NCBI GenBank assembly: GCA_000277545.1
Contig: AKXM01000005.1
Coordinates: 155,834 to 219,833 of the forward strand
Origin: Enterobacter sp. Ag1
GTDB lineage: Bacteria; Pseudomonadota; Gammaproteobacteria; Enterobacterales; Enterobacteriaceae
DNA: 64,000 bases
Direction of reading: 5' to 3'
This document shows, piece after piece, positions 22,463 through 35,487 of this stretch. Positions within the stretch are counted from its first letter, which is position 1; each line of letters begins with the position of its first letter. The position numbers were made by a program, and so were the translations under genes. Below the pieces are notes generated by a model. That model had not been told where the DNA came from. It saw nothing but the letters and a program-made list of their open reading frames with translations, and did not search any database.

Positions 22463-24817
22463 ATGAATCCTGAGCGTTCTGAACGCATTGAAATCCCCGT
22501 ATTGCCGCTGCGCGATGTGGTGGTTTATCCGCACATGGTTATTCCACTGTTTGTCGGGCGTGAAAAATCCATTCGCTGCCTGGAAGCTGCAATGGACCAT
22601 GATAAGAAAATCATGCTGGTGGCGCAGAAAGAGGCTTCGACGGATGAGCCAGGTGTTAACGACCTGTTCACTGTAGGTACCGTTGCTTCAATTCTGCAGA
22701 TGCTGAAACTGCCCGACGGTACGGTAAAAGTACTGGTAGAAGGGCTTCAGCGCGCGCGTATCACCACGCTGTCTGACAACGGCGACCACTTCTCTGCGCA
22801 GGCGGAGTACCTGAACTCGCCGGCGATTGAAGAGCGCGAGCAGGAAGTGCTGGTTCGCACCGCAATTAATCAGTTTGAAGGCTACATCAAGCTGAACAAA
22901 AAAATTCCACCAGAAGTGCTGACGTCGCTGAACAGCATCGACGATCCTGCACGTCTGGCCGATACCATTGCCGCCCATATGCCGCTTAAGCTGTCGGACA
23001 AGCAATCTGTGCTTGAGATGTCCGATATCAACGAGCGTCTGGAATACCTGATGGCGATGATGGAGTCGGAAATCGATCTGCTGCAGGTGGAGAAACGCAT
23101 TCGCAACCGCGTTAAAAAGCAGATGGAAAAAAGCCAGCGCGAGTACTATCTGAATGAGCAAATGAAGGCGATTCAGAAAGAACTGGGCGAAATGGACGAC
23201 GCGCCTGATGAAAATGAAGCGCTGAAGCGCAAAATTGACGCGGCAAAAATGCCGAAAGAAGCGCGCGAGAAAACCGAAGCCGAGCTGCAGAAGCTGAAAA
23301 TGATGTCGCCGATGTCTGCGGAAGCTACCGTCGTGCGCGGCTATATCGACTGGATGGTTCAGGTTCCTTGGAACGCGCGTAGCAAGGTCAAAAAAGATCT
23401 GCGTCAGGCGCAGGAAATCCTCGATACCGACCATTACGGTCTGGAACGTGTGAAAGATCGCATTCTGGAATACCTCGCAGTCCAAAGCCGTGTCAACAAG
23501 CTGAAAGGGCCAATTCTTTGCCTGGTTGGGCCGCCGGGGGTAGGTAAAACCTCTCTGGGCCAGTCCATCGCTAAAGCCACGGGTCGTAAATACGTGCGTA
23601 TGGCGCTGGGCGGGGTGCGTGACGAAGCGGAAATCCGTGGTCACCGCCGGACCTACATCGGCTCTATGCCGGGTAAACTGATTCAGAAGATGGCCAAAGT
23701 CGGCGTCAAAAACCCGCTGTTCCTGCTGGATGAAATCGACAAAATGTCTTCCGACATGCGCGGCGATCCTGCATCTGCGCTGCTGGAAGTCCTTGATCCA
23801 GAACAGAACGTGACGTTTAACGATCATTACCTGGAAGTGGACTACGATCTCAGCGACGTGATGTTTGTGGCGACCTCTAACTCCATGAACATTCCGGCGC
23901 CGCTGCTGGATCGTATGGAAGTGATTCGCCTGTCTGGCTATACCGAAGACGAAAAACTGAACATTGCCAAACAGCACCTGCTCCCGAAGCAAATTGAGCG
24001 CAACGCCCTGAAAAAAGGCGAGCTGAAAGTGGATGACAGCGCCATTGTGGGCATTATTCGCTACTACACTCGTGAAGCGGGCGTCCGTAGCCTGGAGCGT
24101 GAAATCTCCAAACTGTGCCGTAAAGCGGTGAAGCAGCTGCTGCTGGATAAATCGCTCAAGCACATCGAAATCAACGGCGACAACCTGAAGGATTACCTTG
24201 GGGTGCAACGCTTTGATTACGGCCGTGCCGACAGCGAAAACCGCGTAGGCCAGGTGACCGGGCTGGCGTGGACGGAAGTGGGCGGCGATTTGCTGACCAT
24301 CGAAACCGCCTGCGTACCGGGTAAAGGCAAGCTGACTTATACCGGCTCCCTCGGTGAAGTTATGCAGGAGTCTATCCAGGCGGCGCTGACCGTTGTCCGT
24401 GCTCGTGCTGAAAAACTGGGTATCAACGGTGACTTCTACGAAAAACGTGATATTCACGTTCACGTGCCGGAAGGGGCAACGCCAAAAGACGGCCCAAGCG
24501 CCGGTATCGCAATGTGTACCGCGCTGGTTTCCTGCCTGACAGGGAACCCGGTTCGTGCCGATGTGGCAATGACCGGTGAAATTACCCTGCGTGGCCAGGT
24601 ATTGCCGATTGGTGGCCTGAAAGAGAAACTGCTGGCAGCGCATCGTGGCGGCATCAAAACCGTGCTGATCCCGGACGACAACAAGCGCGATCTGGAAGAA
24701 ATTCCGGACAACGTGATTGCAGACCTGACGATTCATCCTGTGAAGCGTATTGAGGAAGTTCTGGCCCTCGCGCTGCAGAATGAGCCTTCCGGCATGCAGG
24801 TGGTCACCGCAAAATAG
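22463..24817 (+). CDS. lon: ATP-dependent protease La (Lon)
   Basis: Protein of 784 residues, as in E. coli. It is a cytoplasmic hexameric AAA+ protease that degrades misfolded proteins and regulators such as SulA. The N-terminal substrate-binding domain is followed by Walker A GPPGVGKT (about 356-363) and Walker [11 protein letters not shown]. The protease domain has the catalytic Ser679 in KDGPSAG and the partner Lys about 43 residues later. The ATG at 22463 follows AGAGAGAG; 32 upstream open codons lie in the leader and overlap the promoter. Confidence 0.98.
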   Translation: MNPERSERIEIPVLPLRDVVVYPHMVIPLFVGREKSIRCLEAAMDHDKKIMLVAQKEASTDEPGVNDLFTVGTVASILQMLKLPDGTVKVLVEGLQRARITTLSDNGDHFSAQAEYLNSPAIEEREQEVLVRTAINQFEGYIKLNKKIPPEVLTSLNSIDDPARLADTIAAHMPLKLSDKQSVLEMSDINERLEYLMAMMESEIDLLQVEKRIRNRVKKQMEKSQREYYLNEQMKAIQKELGEMDDAPDENEALKRKIDAAKMPKEAREKTEAELQKLKMMSPMSAEATVVRGYIDWMVQVPWNARSKVKKDLRQAQEILDTDHYGLERVKDRILEYLAVQSRVNKLKGPILCLVGPPGVGKTSLGQSIAKATGRKYVRMALGGVRDEAEIRGHRRTYIGSMPGKLIQKMAKVGVKNPLFLLDEIDKMSSDMRGDPASALLEVLDPEQNVTFNDHYLEVDYDLSDVMFVATSNSMNIPAPLLDRMEVIRLSGYTEDEKLNIAKQHLLPKQIERNALKKGELKVDDSAIVGIIRYYTREAGVRSLEREISKLCRKAVKQLLLDKSLKHIEINGDNLKDYLGVQRFDYGRADSENRVGQVTGLAWTEVGGDLLTIETACVPGKGKLTYTGSLGEVMQESIQAALTVVRARAEKLGINGDFYEKRDIHVHVPEGATPKDGPSAGIAMCTALVSCLTGNPVRADVAMTGEITLRGQVLPIGGLKEKLLAAHRGGIKTVLIPDDNKRDLEEIPDNVIADLTIHPVKRIEEVLALALQNEPSGMQVVTAK

Positions 24818-24850
24818 TGACCTGACGCAAATACAGTCAATAAAATTAGG

Positions 24851-24886
24851 GCTGGTAAGTGAATTGTCACTTGCCAGCTTTTTTTT
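24851..24886 (+). terminator. Terminator of lon
   Basis: GCTGGTAAGTGA and TCACTTGCCAGC pair (one G-T pair) around ATTG, followed by a T8 run. Confidence 0.9.
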
Positions 24887-24933
24887 GTGTCGCTAATTTA
24901 GTTGCTGGCTGAGCTTATCGTCCACAACTCCTG

Positions 24934-24962
24934 TTGTAAGGGCATGACGAGCCTGTTATAAC
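24934..24962 (+). promoter_or_regulatory. Sigma70 promoter of hupB
   Basis: TTGTAA (24934-24939), a 17-base spacer and TATAAC (24957-24962) with an extended -10 TG. The GC-rich discriminator that follows is typical of growth-rate-controlled promoters. Confidence 0.7.
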
Positions 24963-25026
24963 TGCTGCGCGGTCGCGCCTGAGGGATATCAGGTGCGATA
25001 TAAATTATAAAGAGAGGAAGAGAAGA

Positions 25027-25299
25027 GTGAATAAATCTCAACTGATAGACAAAATTGCCGCAGGTGCTGATATTTCTAAAGCCGCGGCTGGACGTGCATT
25101 AGATGCTGTTATTGCTTCTGTTACTGAATCTCTGCAGTCCGGGGAAGACGTAGCACTGGTAGGTTTTGGTACCTTTGCTGTTAAAGAGCGTGCTGCCCGT
25201 ACTGGCCGCAACCCTCAAACCGGTAAAGAAATCACCATCGCCGCAGCAAAAGTACCAGGCTTCCGTGCTGGTAAAGCGCTGAAAGACGCTGTTAACTGA
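25027..25299 (+). CDS. hupB: DNA-binding protein HU-beta
   Basis: Protein of 90 residues, as in E. coli. It starts with GTG after a very strong AGAGAGGAAGAGAAGA ribosome site. It is a histone-like nucleoid protein that forms HU dimers and bends DNA. The beta-arm signature [24 protein letters not shown] (residues about 46-69) is complete, with the conserved Pro at the tip. Position between lon and ppiD is as in E. coli. Confidence 0.98.
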   Translation: MNKSQLIDKIAAGADISKAAAGRALDAVIASVTESLQSGEDVALVGFGTFAVKERAARTGRNPQTGKEITIAAAKVPGFRAGKALKDAVN

Positions 25300-25346
25300 T
25301 TTATTGGCCCCGACTGACTGGGGTAGATGGTGTCAGGTATCGCAGG

Positions 25347-25372
25347 GGCGCATCATTTGATGTGCCTTTTTT
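25347..25372 (+). terminator. Terminator of hupB
   Basis: GGCGCATC (25347-25354) and GATGTGCC (25359-25366) with one G-T pair, loop ATTT, then a T6 run. Confidence 0.85.
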
Positions 25373-25535
25373 ATTGCCTGAAGCCGAATTTTACGCAGGT
25401 GTTGATGATTTGCAGCGGGTTTCTTGTCACAATACGCCCTTGCGCGCAGCACAGGGCAGCTTGAGTCATTAAGGATGCCAGCTTAGCGCCTGCGCAGGTT
25501 TACCAAGTCATACTACAGCGGAGTGTTGTTACACC

Positions 25536-27906
<2,371 letters not shown>

Positions 27907-27956
27907 GTTTACGTGCTCAGGCTTCCACCTGAAGAGAAAAGTTTGCTACGCTGAGT

Positions 27957-27973
27957 TAGAGGTCATACCAGTT
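27957..27973 (-). promoter_or_regulatory. FadR operator upstream of fadM
   Basis: The complement reads AACTGGTATGACCTCTA, which fits the FadR consensus with core AACTGGT and GACC. E. coli fadM is repressed by FadR, so this site links the thioesterase gene to fatty-acid catabolism. Confidence 0.75.
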
Positions 27974-28037
27974 GTCGGGGTATGGCCTCGCTTACCTTCA
28001 CCTGATGACAACAAGAACAGAACAAGGGCTTCGCGCT

Positions 28038-28439
28038 ATGCAGACACATATCAAAGTTCGTGGATACCACATGGACGTCTATCAACACGTTAACAACGCC
28101 CGTTATCTTGAGTTCCTCGAGGAGGCCCGCTGGGAAGGGCTGGAAAAAACGACGGGCTTCCAGTGGATGACGGAACACAACATCGCTTTTATCGTGGTTA
28201 ACATCAATATTAGCTACCGCCGTCCGGCGGTACTTGGGGATCTGCTGCGCATTGACAGCAAACTCCAGCAGATTAACGGTAAAAGCGGTGTGTTGAGCCA
28301 GGTGGTGACGCTGGAGCCTGAAGGCGAAGCCGTGGCCGACGCGCTGCTGACCTTCGTCTGCATTGATTTAAAGACGCAAAAGGCCGTTCCGCTGGAAGGT
28401 GAACTGCGTGAGAAACTGGAACAGATGATGAGTGCCTAA
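28038..28439 (+). CDS. fadM: Long-chain acyl-CoA thioesterase FadM
   Basis: Protein of 133 residues (E. coli 132) of the 4-hydroxybenzoyl-CoA thioesterase hotdog family. It starts MQTHIKVRGYHMDVYQHVNNARYLEFLEEAR, which contains the conserved active-site Asp and the NNARY motif. In E. coli it hydrolyses acyl-CoA dead-end products such as 3,5-tetradecadienoyl-CoA during oleate degradation. The 22 codons upstream are open but overlap the FadR site region, so they are not used. Confidence 0.95.
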   Translation: MQTHIKVRGYHMDVYQHVNNARYLEFLEEARWEGLEKTTGFQWMTEHNIAFIVVNINISYRRPAVLGDLLRIDSKLQQINGKSGVLSQVVTLEPEGEAVADALLTFVCIDLKTQKAVPLEGELREKLEQMMSA

Positions 28440-28446
28440 AATCGCC

Positions 28447-28482
28447 GACAAAGAGGGAAAAGCCTGGTTTTCCCTCTTTGTT
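28447..28482. terminator. Bidirectional terminator between fadM and queC
   Basis: ACAAAGAGGGAAA and TTTCCCTCTTTGT form a 13-bp arm pair with A and T flanks, located between convergent genes. Confidence 0.8.
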
Positions 28483-28580
28483 ATCATCAGCAGAAAATCA
28501 ATGAATTGATTTTCCGGTCTTTTTACGAACTGTCCGGTATTTCTTCTATCGACAGAGGCTTGTGACCACGCCGTTATGTT

Positions 28581-29276
28581 TTATTTGAGGCCTGTTTTTT
28601 GCTTCATTGCGGCCATGACTGCGGGTTTATTGGCCAGATAGTGGTTCAGGCCCTTAGCTCGCAGATTACAGGCGGCGCATTCGCCACAGCCGTCGCCCTG
28701 GATGCCGTTGTAGCAGGTCAGCGTCTCCAGGCGGACCGTTTCCAGGCTCTGCCAGTAATCGGCCAGCGCCCAGGTTTCCGCTTTGTCCAGCCACATCAGC
28801 GGCGTTTCAAACCGGATATCTCTTGCCATCCCGAGGCTTACCGCATGGTTAAGTGCTTTGACAAACTCGTCGCGGCAGTCCGGGTAGCCAGAGAAGTCCG
28901 TTTCGCAGACGCCGGTTATCACGGATTCTGCTTCAACCTGATAAGCGTAAATCGCCGCCAGGGTCAGGAACAGGATATTGCGGCCTGGGACGAAAGTGCT
29001 TGGGATGCCTTTGTCCTCCGGGTTGTAACCCGGCACCGGAATGCTGTCTCGCGTCAGGCTGCTCACCGCCAGTTCGTTCAGCAGGGTAACGTCCAGGACT
29101 TTATGCGCACGGGCGCCAAGCTTCAGCGAGAGCTTTTGGGCCACCTCAATTTCTGCCCGATGGCGCTGACCATAATCAAAGGTCACACAGTGGACTTCAT
29201 CGTATTGCTGTAAGGCCTGAATCAGGCAAGTGGTGGAGTCCTGTCCGCCGCTGAAAACCACGACTGTACGTTTCAT
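28581..29276 (-). CDS. queC: 7-cyano-7-deazaguanine synthase QueC
   Basis: Protein of 231 residues, as in E. coli. It converts 7-carboxy-7-deazaguanine to preQ0 with ATP and ammonia in queuosine synthesis. The PP-loop ATP site SGGQDSTTC is at residues 9-17. The C-terminal zinc site is visible as four cysteines (TCYNG then [14 protein letters not shown], about 188-212). No preQ1 riboswitch was seen in the short leader. The gene lies between fadM and ybaE as in E. coli. Confidence 0.97.
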   Translation of the reverse strand: MKRTVVVFSGGQDSTTCLIQALQQYDEVHCVTFDYGQRHRAEIEVAQKLSLKLGARAHKVLDVTLLNELAVSSLTRDSIPVPGYNPEDKGIPSTFVPGRNILFLTLAAIYAYQVEAESVITGVCETDFSGYPDCRDEFVKALNHAVSLGMARDIRFETPLMWLDKAETWALADYWQSLETVRLETLTCYNGIQGDGCGECAACNLRAKGLNHYLANKPAVMAAMKQKTGLK

Positions 29277-29350
29277 TCTCTATCCTGTCGTTCATTAGGG
29301 TGTCTGGAAAAGGCTATGGTAACGTCCCGCCAGGGCGTGAGCCAGCTTCT

Positions 29351-31054
29351 TCACGTCATTCCCGGCGGCGGGAGCCAGGCTTCGCAAAAATCAAACCAGC
29401 CCCAGGCATTCAGTTCAATGCCGTTCACGCCGGGTGGGGCGCTTATCTGGTAGCGATAATTAAACAGCGGTGTGACCACGGCATCCCGCATCAGGCCATG
29501 AAAAACGTCTTTCAGCCCTTCATTGCGTTCATAAGAAGGAGGGGAAGCCTGCACGGCATCCAGCGTGGCCTGCAGATGGGCATAATGGCCGGCGCTCAAT
29601 AAATTGGGCCACAATACATCGCTGCGCAGCCATTGTTCCAGGGTGTATTCCGGCGCTTCGCCAATCAGCCTGTCGCCCATCACGATATCGGCCTGGGCTA
29701 AATTTTCGCAGCCAGCCCAGGTTTTAGCGTCGTGAAAAATGACCGTCAGTTCGCAGCCGCGCTCTGCCAGATAGTGCCTGAGCTGAAGAGCCATCGCATG
29801 AAGCTCGACCGGCAAATGGTAAACCAGGGTCAGTTTTTTCGGTAACGTGACGGCTGTGTGCGCATCCCAGCCTGGAATCTGCCAGCCAGGGATCATCTCC
29901 CTATTGGGCGTGATCAGCTCACTGTTAAGCGGCAGCGAGCCTATCATCTCTGGCTCCCGGACAATCTGCATGATTGTTCTGGCCTGCTCTGCGCTGAGCC
30001 TTCCCTGTGGCCTGATGCCTAAATAGCAAAAGCCCAGGCTGATGCTATTACTGACCGGGCGCAGGTTCTCCAGCTCATCCTGCTGGCCGATGGCGATTTG
30101 CACCGGATGCAGGCAGCTTGTGCCGAGCGTGGTTTCGAAGAGCTGCGGGGTTATCCAGTATTCGATGGCTTTCAGCAGCGGGTGTTTCAGATGATAACTT
30201 TCAAAGCTTTCCAGCCGCACCAGGTTCGGCTTGAAGCTGACAATGCGGAATGGGCCGCAGCCCAGTTGTGTATCCTGCGGATGGGCCAGGCGGCTGCAGT
30301 AGCTCGCCAGGCGATGCGCGAGCCAATAGTCCGGCCGATGCAAAATAAAGCGCAGGCACTGCGCGTGAGGGATCTCAATACGCTTGACGCTGATAAACAG
30401 CCGCCGCAGGGCGGGCAGCTCGAGCAGCATCATCAGCCGCTGTTGAAGCTGATGGGTTTCTACGGGCTCACCGTTGTGCCAGTGCAGGGTTGAGCGAATA
30501 AAAAAGTCCCAGCACAGGCCATTGTTTGATATTTGCCAGTGGTGGGCGAGGTCAGGCTGGGGCTCCGGGCTTTCACGGGTAAAGCGCGTGAGGCCGGAAA
30601 ACACCTGCCCGGCGAGATGCTGCTCGGCTCTACCCGGCAGAAAACCAGGGGCAACGGGATCGAGAGGTCGATAATAAGGAATACGCAGCGTGGGGACGTC
30701 ATTTTGCCACTGGCCGCCGAGGAACGGCTGTAATAACTGGCGAAGCTGTTCCGGCGCAAGCTGAGCCAGCTCCAGCGCATTCTGATGCTGGCCCTTATCC
30801 AGAACCTGCTCCATCATGCCGGAACGCACGTTTTCCGGCGAAACCAGAAACGTCAGGTCACCGCGTTTACCGCGGCCAGACTGTGCACGCCAGCGCAGCC
30901 AGCCCGCGTCTTCAAGCTGATTAAGCAGCGTCCTGACGTGGCGATCGCTACAAAAACAGCGCTCGGCCAGCTCGGCAACGGTCACCTGCTGCGGTTCCCC
31001 GCCGGAAGGCTGCCATAAACGCTGGAATTGATTGAGCCGATTCAGAAGTCGCAT
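29351..31054 (-). CDS. ybaE: YbaE, SgrR-family transcriptional regulator with solute-binding domain
   Basis: Protein of 567 residues (E. coli 566). An N-terminal winged-helix DNA-binding domain (about 1-95, with the recognition region AELAERCFCSDRHVRTLLNQLE) is fused to a periplasmic solute-binding-protein type 5 fold (about 125-567). The layout is that of SgrR, which senses phosphosugar stress. The ligand and targets of YbaE are not established. It is divergent from cof with 94 bases between them. Confidence 0.93.
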   Translation of the reverse strand: MRLLNRLNQFQRLWQPSGGEPQQVTVAELAERCFCSDRHVRTLLNQLEDAGWLRWRAQSGRGKRGDLTFLVSPENVRSGMMEQVLDKGQHQNALELAQLAPEQLRQLLQPFLGGQWQNDVPTLRIPYYRPLDPVAPGFLPGRAEQHLAGQVFSGLTRFTRESPEPQPDLAHHWQISNNGLCWDFFIRSTLHWHNGEPVETHQLQQRLMMLLELPALRRLFISVKRIEIPHAQCLRFILHRPDYWLAHRLASYCSRLAHPQDTQLGCGPFRIVSFKPNLVRLESFESYHLKHPLLKAIEYWITPQLFETTLGTSCLHPVQIAIGQQDELENLRPVSNSISLGFCYLGIRPQGRLSAEQARTIMQIVREPEMIGSLPLNSELITPNREMIPGWQIPGWDAHTAVTLPKKLTLVYHLPVELHAMALQLRHYLAERGCELTVIFHDAKTWAGCENLAQADIVMGDRLIGEAPEYTLEQWLRSDVLWPNLLSAGHYAHLQATLDAVQASPPSYERNEGLKDVFHGLMRDAVVTPLFNYRYQISAPPGVNGIELNAWGWFDFCEAWLPPPGMT

Positions 31055-31148
31055 AATAAACTCGGAACATTTTTTTCCAAGTATTCACTATTAGTTCCGC
31101 ATATTCCAGAGGATACTTTTGCCTGTCACGATCACTTCTGGAGTAACC

Positions 31149-31973
31149 ATGGCTCGTCTGGCTGCATTTGATATGGACGGCACGCTGCTGCTGCCCGACC
31201 ATAACCTTGGGGAAGCAACCCTGAATACGCTGAAGCGCCTGCGTGAAGAGCGCCAGATAACCCTGGCTTTTGCAACCGGCCGCCACGAGCTGGAGATGCG
31301 CCATATTCTCGGCAAGATCGATCTCGACGCTTTCCTGATCACCGGCAACGGCACGCGCATTCACAGCATGGAAGGTGAGCTAATGCACCGCAACGATCTC
31401 TCGCCGTGGGCGGTAGAGACGGTGCTACACGGCCACTGGGATACCGAAGCGAGCATGCATGCCTTTAACGATTCAGGTTGGCTAACCAGCCATGAAATCC
31501 CGGAAATGCTTCATGCACACGTATACAGCGGTTTCCGGCCACATATCGTCGATCTTCGTCGTTTACCGGCTCACGAGGTCACCAAGATCTGCTTCTGCGG
31601 CGATCATGACGATCTGTGCCGCCTGCGCATTCAGCTCAATGAAGCGCTGGGCGATCGCGCCTTTCTTTGCTTCTCGGCAATGGACTGCCTGGAAGTGCTG
31701 CCGGTGGGCAGCAACAAGGGCGCAGCGCTTGATGTACTGAGCGCCCACTTAGGTTTGACTCTGCAGGATTGCATGGCATTTGGCGACGCGATGAACGACC
31801 GCGAAATGCTCTCGGCGGTTGGGCACGGCCTGATTATGGGCAACGCCATGCCGCAGCTAAAAGCGGATTTACCCCATCTGCCGGTTATCGGCCACTGCCG
31901 TAACCAGGCGGTCTCGCACTATTTGACGCACTGGCTGGACACTCCACATCTCACCTATTCCCCCGAATATTGA
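31149..31973 (+). CDS. cof: HMP-PP phosphatase Cof (HAD superfamily)
   Basis: Protein of 274 residues (E. coli 272). HAD motif I is FDMDGTLL (residues 7-14), motif II is ATGR, and motif III/IV is NKGAAL then [11 protein letters not shown], with a type IIB cap between. In E. coli Cof hydrolyses 4-amino-2-methyl-5-hydroxymethylpyrimidine diphosphate and acts on several sugar phosphates. The ATG at 31149 matches the family; ten upstream codons are open. Confidence 0.94.
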   Translation: MARLAAFDMDGTLLLPDHNLGEATLNTLKRLREERQITLAFATGRHELEMRHILGKIDLDAFLITGNGTRIHSMEGELMHRNDLSPWAVETVLHGHWDTEASMHAFNDSGWLTSHEIPEMLHAHVYSGFRPHIVDLRRLPAHEVTKICFCGDHDDLCRLRIQLNEALGDRAFLCFSAMDCLEVLPVGSNKGAALDVLSAHLGLTLQDCMAFGDAMNDREMLSAVGHGLIMGNAMPQLKADLPHLPVIGHCRNQAVSHYLTHWLDTPHLTYSPEY

Positions 31974-31985
31974 GACCTTACAGCG

Positions 31986-32009
31986 CCGGGCATTTCGCCC
32001 GGTTTTTTT
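31986..32009 (+). terminator. Terminator of cof
   Basis: CCGGGC (31986-31991) and GCCCGG (31997-32002) with a 5-base loop, then a T7 run that reaches the end of the convergent cdsH-type gene. Confidence 0.85.
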
Positions 32010-33054
32010 ATTTAATCAGACGGCCAATCTCAGCCTTAAACGGTGAGAGATCGCCGATATGATCGTTGACCCAGGCTGAATTGTAGTAGGACTCAAGGTA
32101 GCGTTCGCCGCTGTCGCAAAGCAGCGTCACGATAGAACCACTCCGGCCTTCCTCACGCATTCTCGCGGCAAGCTGCAATACGCCCCACATATTGGTGCCG
32201 GTTGAGGCCCCCACTTTGCGGCCAAGCTGGGATTCCAGCCATTGCATGGTGGCGACGCTGGCGGCGTCCGGCACGCGCATCATCTCGTCAATCACATCGG
32301 GAATAAACGAAGGCTCGCAGCGCGGGCGACCAATTCCTTCGATTTTGCTGCCCACTGCGCTTTTCAGGCCACAGTCGCGCTGCTGCCAGTATTCAAGAAA
32401 TACTGAGTTCTGCGGATCGACGACGACCAGCTTTGTGTCGTGGCCCTGGAAGCGAAGATAACGACCAATGGTGGCTGAGGTGCCGCCGGTCCCCGCGCTC
32501 ATCACAATGTAATCCGGTACCGGATTCGGCTCATGGGTCATCTGGCGGAAAATACTGTCGGCGATATTGTTGTTCCCGCGCCAGTCGGTTGCCCGCTCAG
32601 CGTAGGTGAACTGATCCATATAATGGCCGTTCAGCTCGCGGGCAAGCATTTCCGAAGCGGCGTAAATTTCGCAGGCGCTGTCTACAAAGTGGCAGCGGCC
32701 GCCGTAGAATTCGATCTGTTCAATTTTGCGTTTTGCGGTGCTGGCGGGCATTACGGCAATAAACGGCAGGCCAAGCAGACGAGCAAAATAGGCTTCTGAC
32801 ACCGCCGTTGAGCCAGAGGAGGCTTCGATAATCGTGGTGCCTTCTTTAATCCAGCCGTTACACAGCCCGTACAGGAACAGGGAGCGCGCGAGGCGGTGCT
32901 TCAGGCTGCCGGTCGGGTGAGTGCTCTCATCCTTCAGATACAGCTGAATACCCGGAAATGCGGGCAAAGCCAGGCGGATCAGATGCGTATCCGCAGAGCG
33001 TTGATAATCGGCGTTGATCTCGCTGATGGCGTTGGTCACCCAGGTACTGGTCAT
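32008..33054 (-). CDS. cdsH: PLP-dependent L-cysteine desulfhydrase, cysteine-synthase-like (CdsH group)
   Basis: Protein of 348 residues of the fold-type II PLP family. The PLP lysine lies in [11 protein letters not shown] (about residue 53). [10 protein letters not shown] is the substrate/phosphate loop and [15 protein letters not shown] is the PLP phosphate-binding loop. It is divergent from the Lrp-type regulator decR. Salmonella has the same arrangement with CdsH, which degrades cysteine to pyruvate, ammonia and sulfide and is induced by cysteine through the adjacent regulator. E. coli K-12 lacks this gene here. The enzyme activity is inferred from context and family. Confidence 0.82.
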   Translation of the reverse strand: MTSTWVTNAISEINADYQRSADTHLIRLALPAFPGIQLYLKDESTHPTGSLKHRLARSLFLYGLCNGWIKEGTTIIEASSGSTAVSEAYFARLLGLPFIAVMPASTAKRKIEQIEFYGGRCHFVDSACEIYAASEMLARELNGHYMDQFTYAERATDWRGNNNIADSIFRQMTHEPNPVPDYIVMSAGTGGTSATIGRYLRFQGHDTKLVVVDPQNSVFLEYWQQRDCGLKSAVGSKIEGIGRPRCEPSFIPDVIDEMMRVPDAASVATMQWLESQLGRKVGASTGTNMWGVLQLAARMREEGRSGSIVTLLCDSGERYLESYYNSAWVNDHIGDLSPFKAEIGRLIK

Positions 33055-33141
33055 GGAAAATTCTCATTTATCAATTTGTGCTTAGCGTAATCCAAAGTCA
33101 GGATAAAAAAGTTGCCATTTTGCCTGTTTAGCGCTTCCATT

Positions 33142-33158
33142 AGAGAAAATAATTCTCT
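33142..33158. promoter_or_regulatory. Palindromic candidate DecR operator
   Basis: AGAGAA and TTCTCT are perfect arms around AATAA, 11 bases before the decR start codon in the 115-bp divergent cdsH/decR gap. Lrp-family proteins usually bind such AT-centred palindromes, so it is a likely DecR site. Confidence 0.6.
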
Positions 33159-33169
33159 CCGGTGGTCTC

Positions 33170-33631
33170 ATGATAGATAAAATTGACCAAAAGCTGCTTG
33201 AGATGCTGCAGCAGGACTGTACCCTGTCTTTGCAGGCGCTGGCGGATGCCGTTAATCTGACCACCACCCCGTGCTGGAAACGCTTAAAACGTCTGGAAGA
33301 CGAAGGCTATATTCGCGGCAAAGTGGCGCTGCTGGACCCGGAAAAACTCGGCCTGGGCCTGACGGCGTTTGTGCTGATTAAAACCCAGCAGCACAGCAGC
33401 GAGTGGTACTGCAAATTTGTTTCGGTGGTGGAAGCCATGCCCGAAGTTCTGGGGTTCTGGCGCATGGCCGGCGAATATGACTATCTGATTCGGGTTCAGG
33501 TCGCCGACATGAAGCGGTACGACGACTTTTATAAGCGGCTGGTGAACGGCATCCCGGGATTAAGCGATGTCACTTCGAGTTTTGCCATGGAACAGATAAA
33601 ATACACCACAGCATTACCTCTAACTTCCTGA
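33170..33631 (+). CDS. decR: DecR, Lrp/AsnC-family cysteine-responsive activator
   Basis: Protein of 153 residues (E. coli 152, formerly YbaO). The N-terminal helix-turn-helix ([29 protein letters not shown], about 22-50) and C-terminal RAM domain ([32 protein letters not shown]) are complete. In E. coli it senses cysteine and activates cysteine-degradation genes. The divergent PLP enzyme is the obvious target here. mdlA follows 74 bases downstream on the same strand, as in E. coli. Confidence 0.94.
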   Translation: MIDKIDQKLLEMLQQDCTLSLQALADAVNLTTTPCWKRLKRLEDEGYIRGKVALLDPEKLGLGLTAFVLIKTQQHSSEWYCKFVSVVEAMPEVLGFWRMAGEYDYLIRVQVADMKRYDDFYKRLVNGIPGLSDVTSSFAMEQIKYTTALPLTS

Positions 33632-33705
33632 TTCCGCAATGTGCGGAACAGTAGCCTCTACTCTTTTGCCCTGGCCGGCAGGCAGCATTTCAGGATCTAA
33701 ACTTC

Positions 33706-35487
33706 GTGCGATTATTTGCTCAATTAAGCTGGTACTTCACCCGCGAGTGGCGACGCTACCTCGGCGCGGTGGCATTGCTTATTATCATCGCTATTTTGCA
33801 GCTCGTGCCGCCAAAAGTGGTGGGCGTGATTGTGGATGGCGTGGTGCAGCAGAGTCTCTCCTCTCAGCAGGTGCTGATGTGGATTGGCCTGATGCTGCTT
33901 ATTGCTGTGGTAGTTTATCTGGTGCGCTACGTCTGGCGCGTCCTGCTGTTCGGGGCGTCTTACCAGCTTGCGGTTGAGTTGCGGGAAAACTATTACCGCC
34001 AGCTAAGCCGCCACCATCCTGAATTTTATCTCCGTCACCGTACCGGCGACCTCATGGCGCGCGCGACTAACGATGTCGATCGCGTGGTATTCGCCGCGGG
34101 GGAAGGGGTGCTAACGCTGGTGGACTCGCTGGTCATGGGGTTGGCGGTGCTGATAGTCATGTCCACCCAAATCAGCTGGGAGCTCACATTGCTGGCGCTT
34201 CTGCCGATGCCGATTATGGCCGTGGTGATTAAACGTGACGGCGCGCGTTTGCACGATCGCTTCAAAGTGGCGCAGGCGGCATTCTCAGCCTTAAACGATC
34301 GTACTCAGGAAAGCATGACCAGCATCCGCATGATCAAGGCGTTCGGCCTTGAAGACAGGCAGTCGGCGCTGTTTGCCGCAGAAGCTCAGGATGCCGGGGC
34401 GAAAAACATGCGCGTCGCGCGCATTGATGCCCGCTTTGACCCCATCATTTATGTGGCAATTGGGGCCGCAAACCTTTTAGCCATCGGCGGCGGAAGCTGG
34501 ATGGTTATCGAGGGCTCGCTTACCCTGGGGCAGCTCACCAGTTTTGTGATGTACCTCGGCCTGATGATCTGGCCGATGCTGGCGCTGGCCTGGATGTTCA
34601 ATATTGTCGAACGAGGAAGTGCGGCCTACAGCCGTATCCGCGCGATGCTGGAAGAAGAGCCGGGCGTGGTCGACGGTGATAAAATGCTGCCGGAAGGGCG
34701 GGCTGAACTGGTGGCTTCGATTCGCCAGTTCCACTACCCGCAGACCGCTCAGCCGACGCTGCAAAACGTCAACTTCACCCTTAAGCCGGGTGAAATGCTT
34801 GGCCTGTGCGGGCCAACGGGGTCCGGTAAAAGCACGATTCTCGCGCTGATCCAGCGTCATTTCGACGTGGAAGAGGGCGATATTCGCTACCACGATATTC
34901 CGCTCACGGCGCTGAAAATTGACGGCTGGAGAAGCCGTCTGGCTATCGTGAACCAGACGCCGTTCCTGTTTTCTGACACCGTGGCCAGCAACATTGCGCT
35001 GGGTAAACCGGGTGCCACCCAGGAGGACATTGAGCGTGTCGCTCGCCTGGCCAGCGTTCATGAGGATATCCTGCGCTTGCCGCAAGGGTACGACACCGAA
35101 GTGGGTGAGCGTGGGGTCATGCTTTCCGGCGGGCAAAAACAGCGTATCTCTATTGCGAGGGCGCTGCTGCTTGATGCCGAAATCCTGATTCTGGATGACG
35201 CGCTTTCCGCAGTAGATGGCCGCACCGAGCACCAAATTCTGCACAACCTGCGCGAGTGGGGTGAACACCGCACGGTCATTATCAGCGCCCACCGCCTGTC
35301 TGCATTAACGGAAGCTAGCGAGATCCTGGTGATGCAGCACGGGCATATCGCCCAGCGTGGCAGCCATGATGCGCTCGCGTCTCAGCCGGGCTGGTATCGG
35401 GATATGTACCGCTATCAACAGCTGGAGGCCGCGCTGGACGAAGCCCCGGAGCAGGAAGATGTCAGGGAGAGCGCCAATGAGTCGTAA
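33706..35487 (+). CDS. mdlA: ABC exporter half-transporter MdlA
   Basis: Protein of 593 residues with a GTG start, matching the E. coli N-terminus [22 protein letters not shown]. Six membrane helices (1-310) precede the ATPase: Walker [10 protein letters not shown] (about 369-377), signature LSGGQKQR and H-loop SAHRLS. The Walker B end reads [12 protein letters not shown], with Asp in place of the catalytic Glu. It is the first gene of the pair and overlaps mdlB by 11 bases. The natural substrate is not known. Confidence 0.95.
   Translation: MRLFAQLSWYFTREWRRYLGAVALLIIIAILQLVPPKVVGVIVDGVVQQSLSSQQVLMWIGLMLLIAVVVYLVRYVWRVLLFGASYQLAVELRENYYRQLSRHHPEFYLRHRTGDLMARATNDVDRVVFAAGEGVLTLVDSLVMGLAVLIVMSTQISWELTLLALLPMPIMAVVIKRDGARLHDRFKVAQAAFSALNDRTQESMTSIRMIKAFGLEDRQSALFAAEAQDAGAKNMRVARIDARFDPIIYVAIGAANLLAIGGGSWMVIEGSLTLGQLTSFVMYLGLMIWPMLALAWMFNIVERGSAAYSRIRAMLEEEPGVVDGDKMLPEGRAELVASIRQFHYPQTAQPTLQNVNFTLKPGEMLGLCGPTGSGKSTILALIQRHFDVEEGDIRYHDIPLTALKIDGWRSRLAIVNQTPFLFSDTVASNIALGKPGATQEDIERVARLASVHEDILRLPQGYDTEVGERGVMLSGGQKQRISIARALLLDAEILILDDALSAVDGRTEHQILHNLREWGEHRTVIISAHRLSALTEASEILVMQHGHIAQRGSHDALASQPGWYRDMYRYQQLEAALDEAPEQEDVRESANES

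Noticed and set aside
22688..24736. Minus-strand open frame of 682 codons antisense to lon
   Set aside because: Long antisense shadow with Phe/His/Gln-rich composition and no family resemblance; lon is certain on the other strand.
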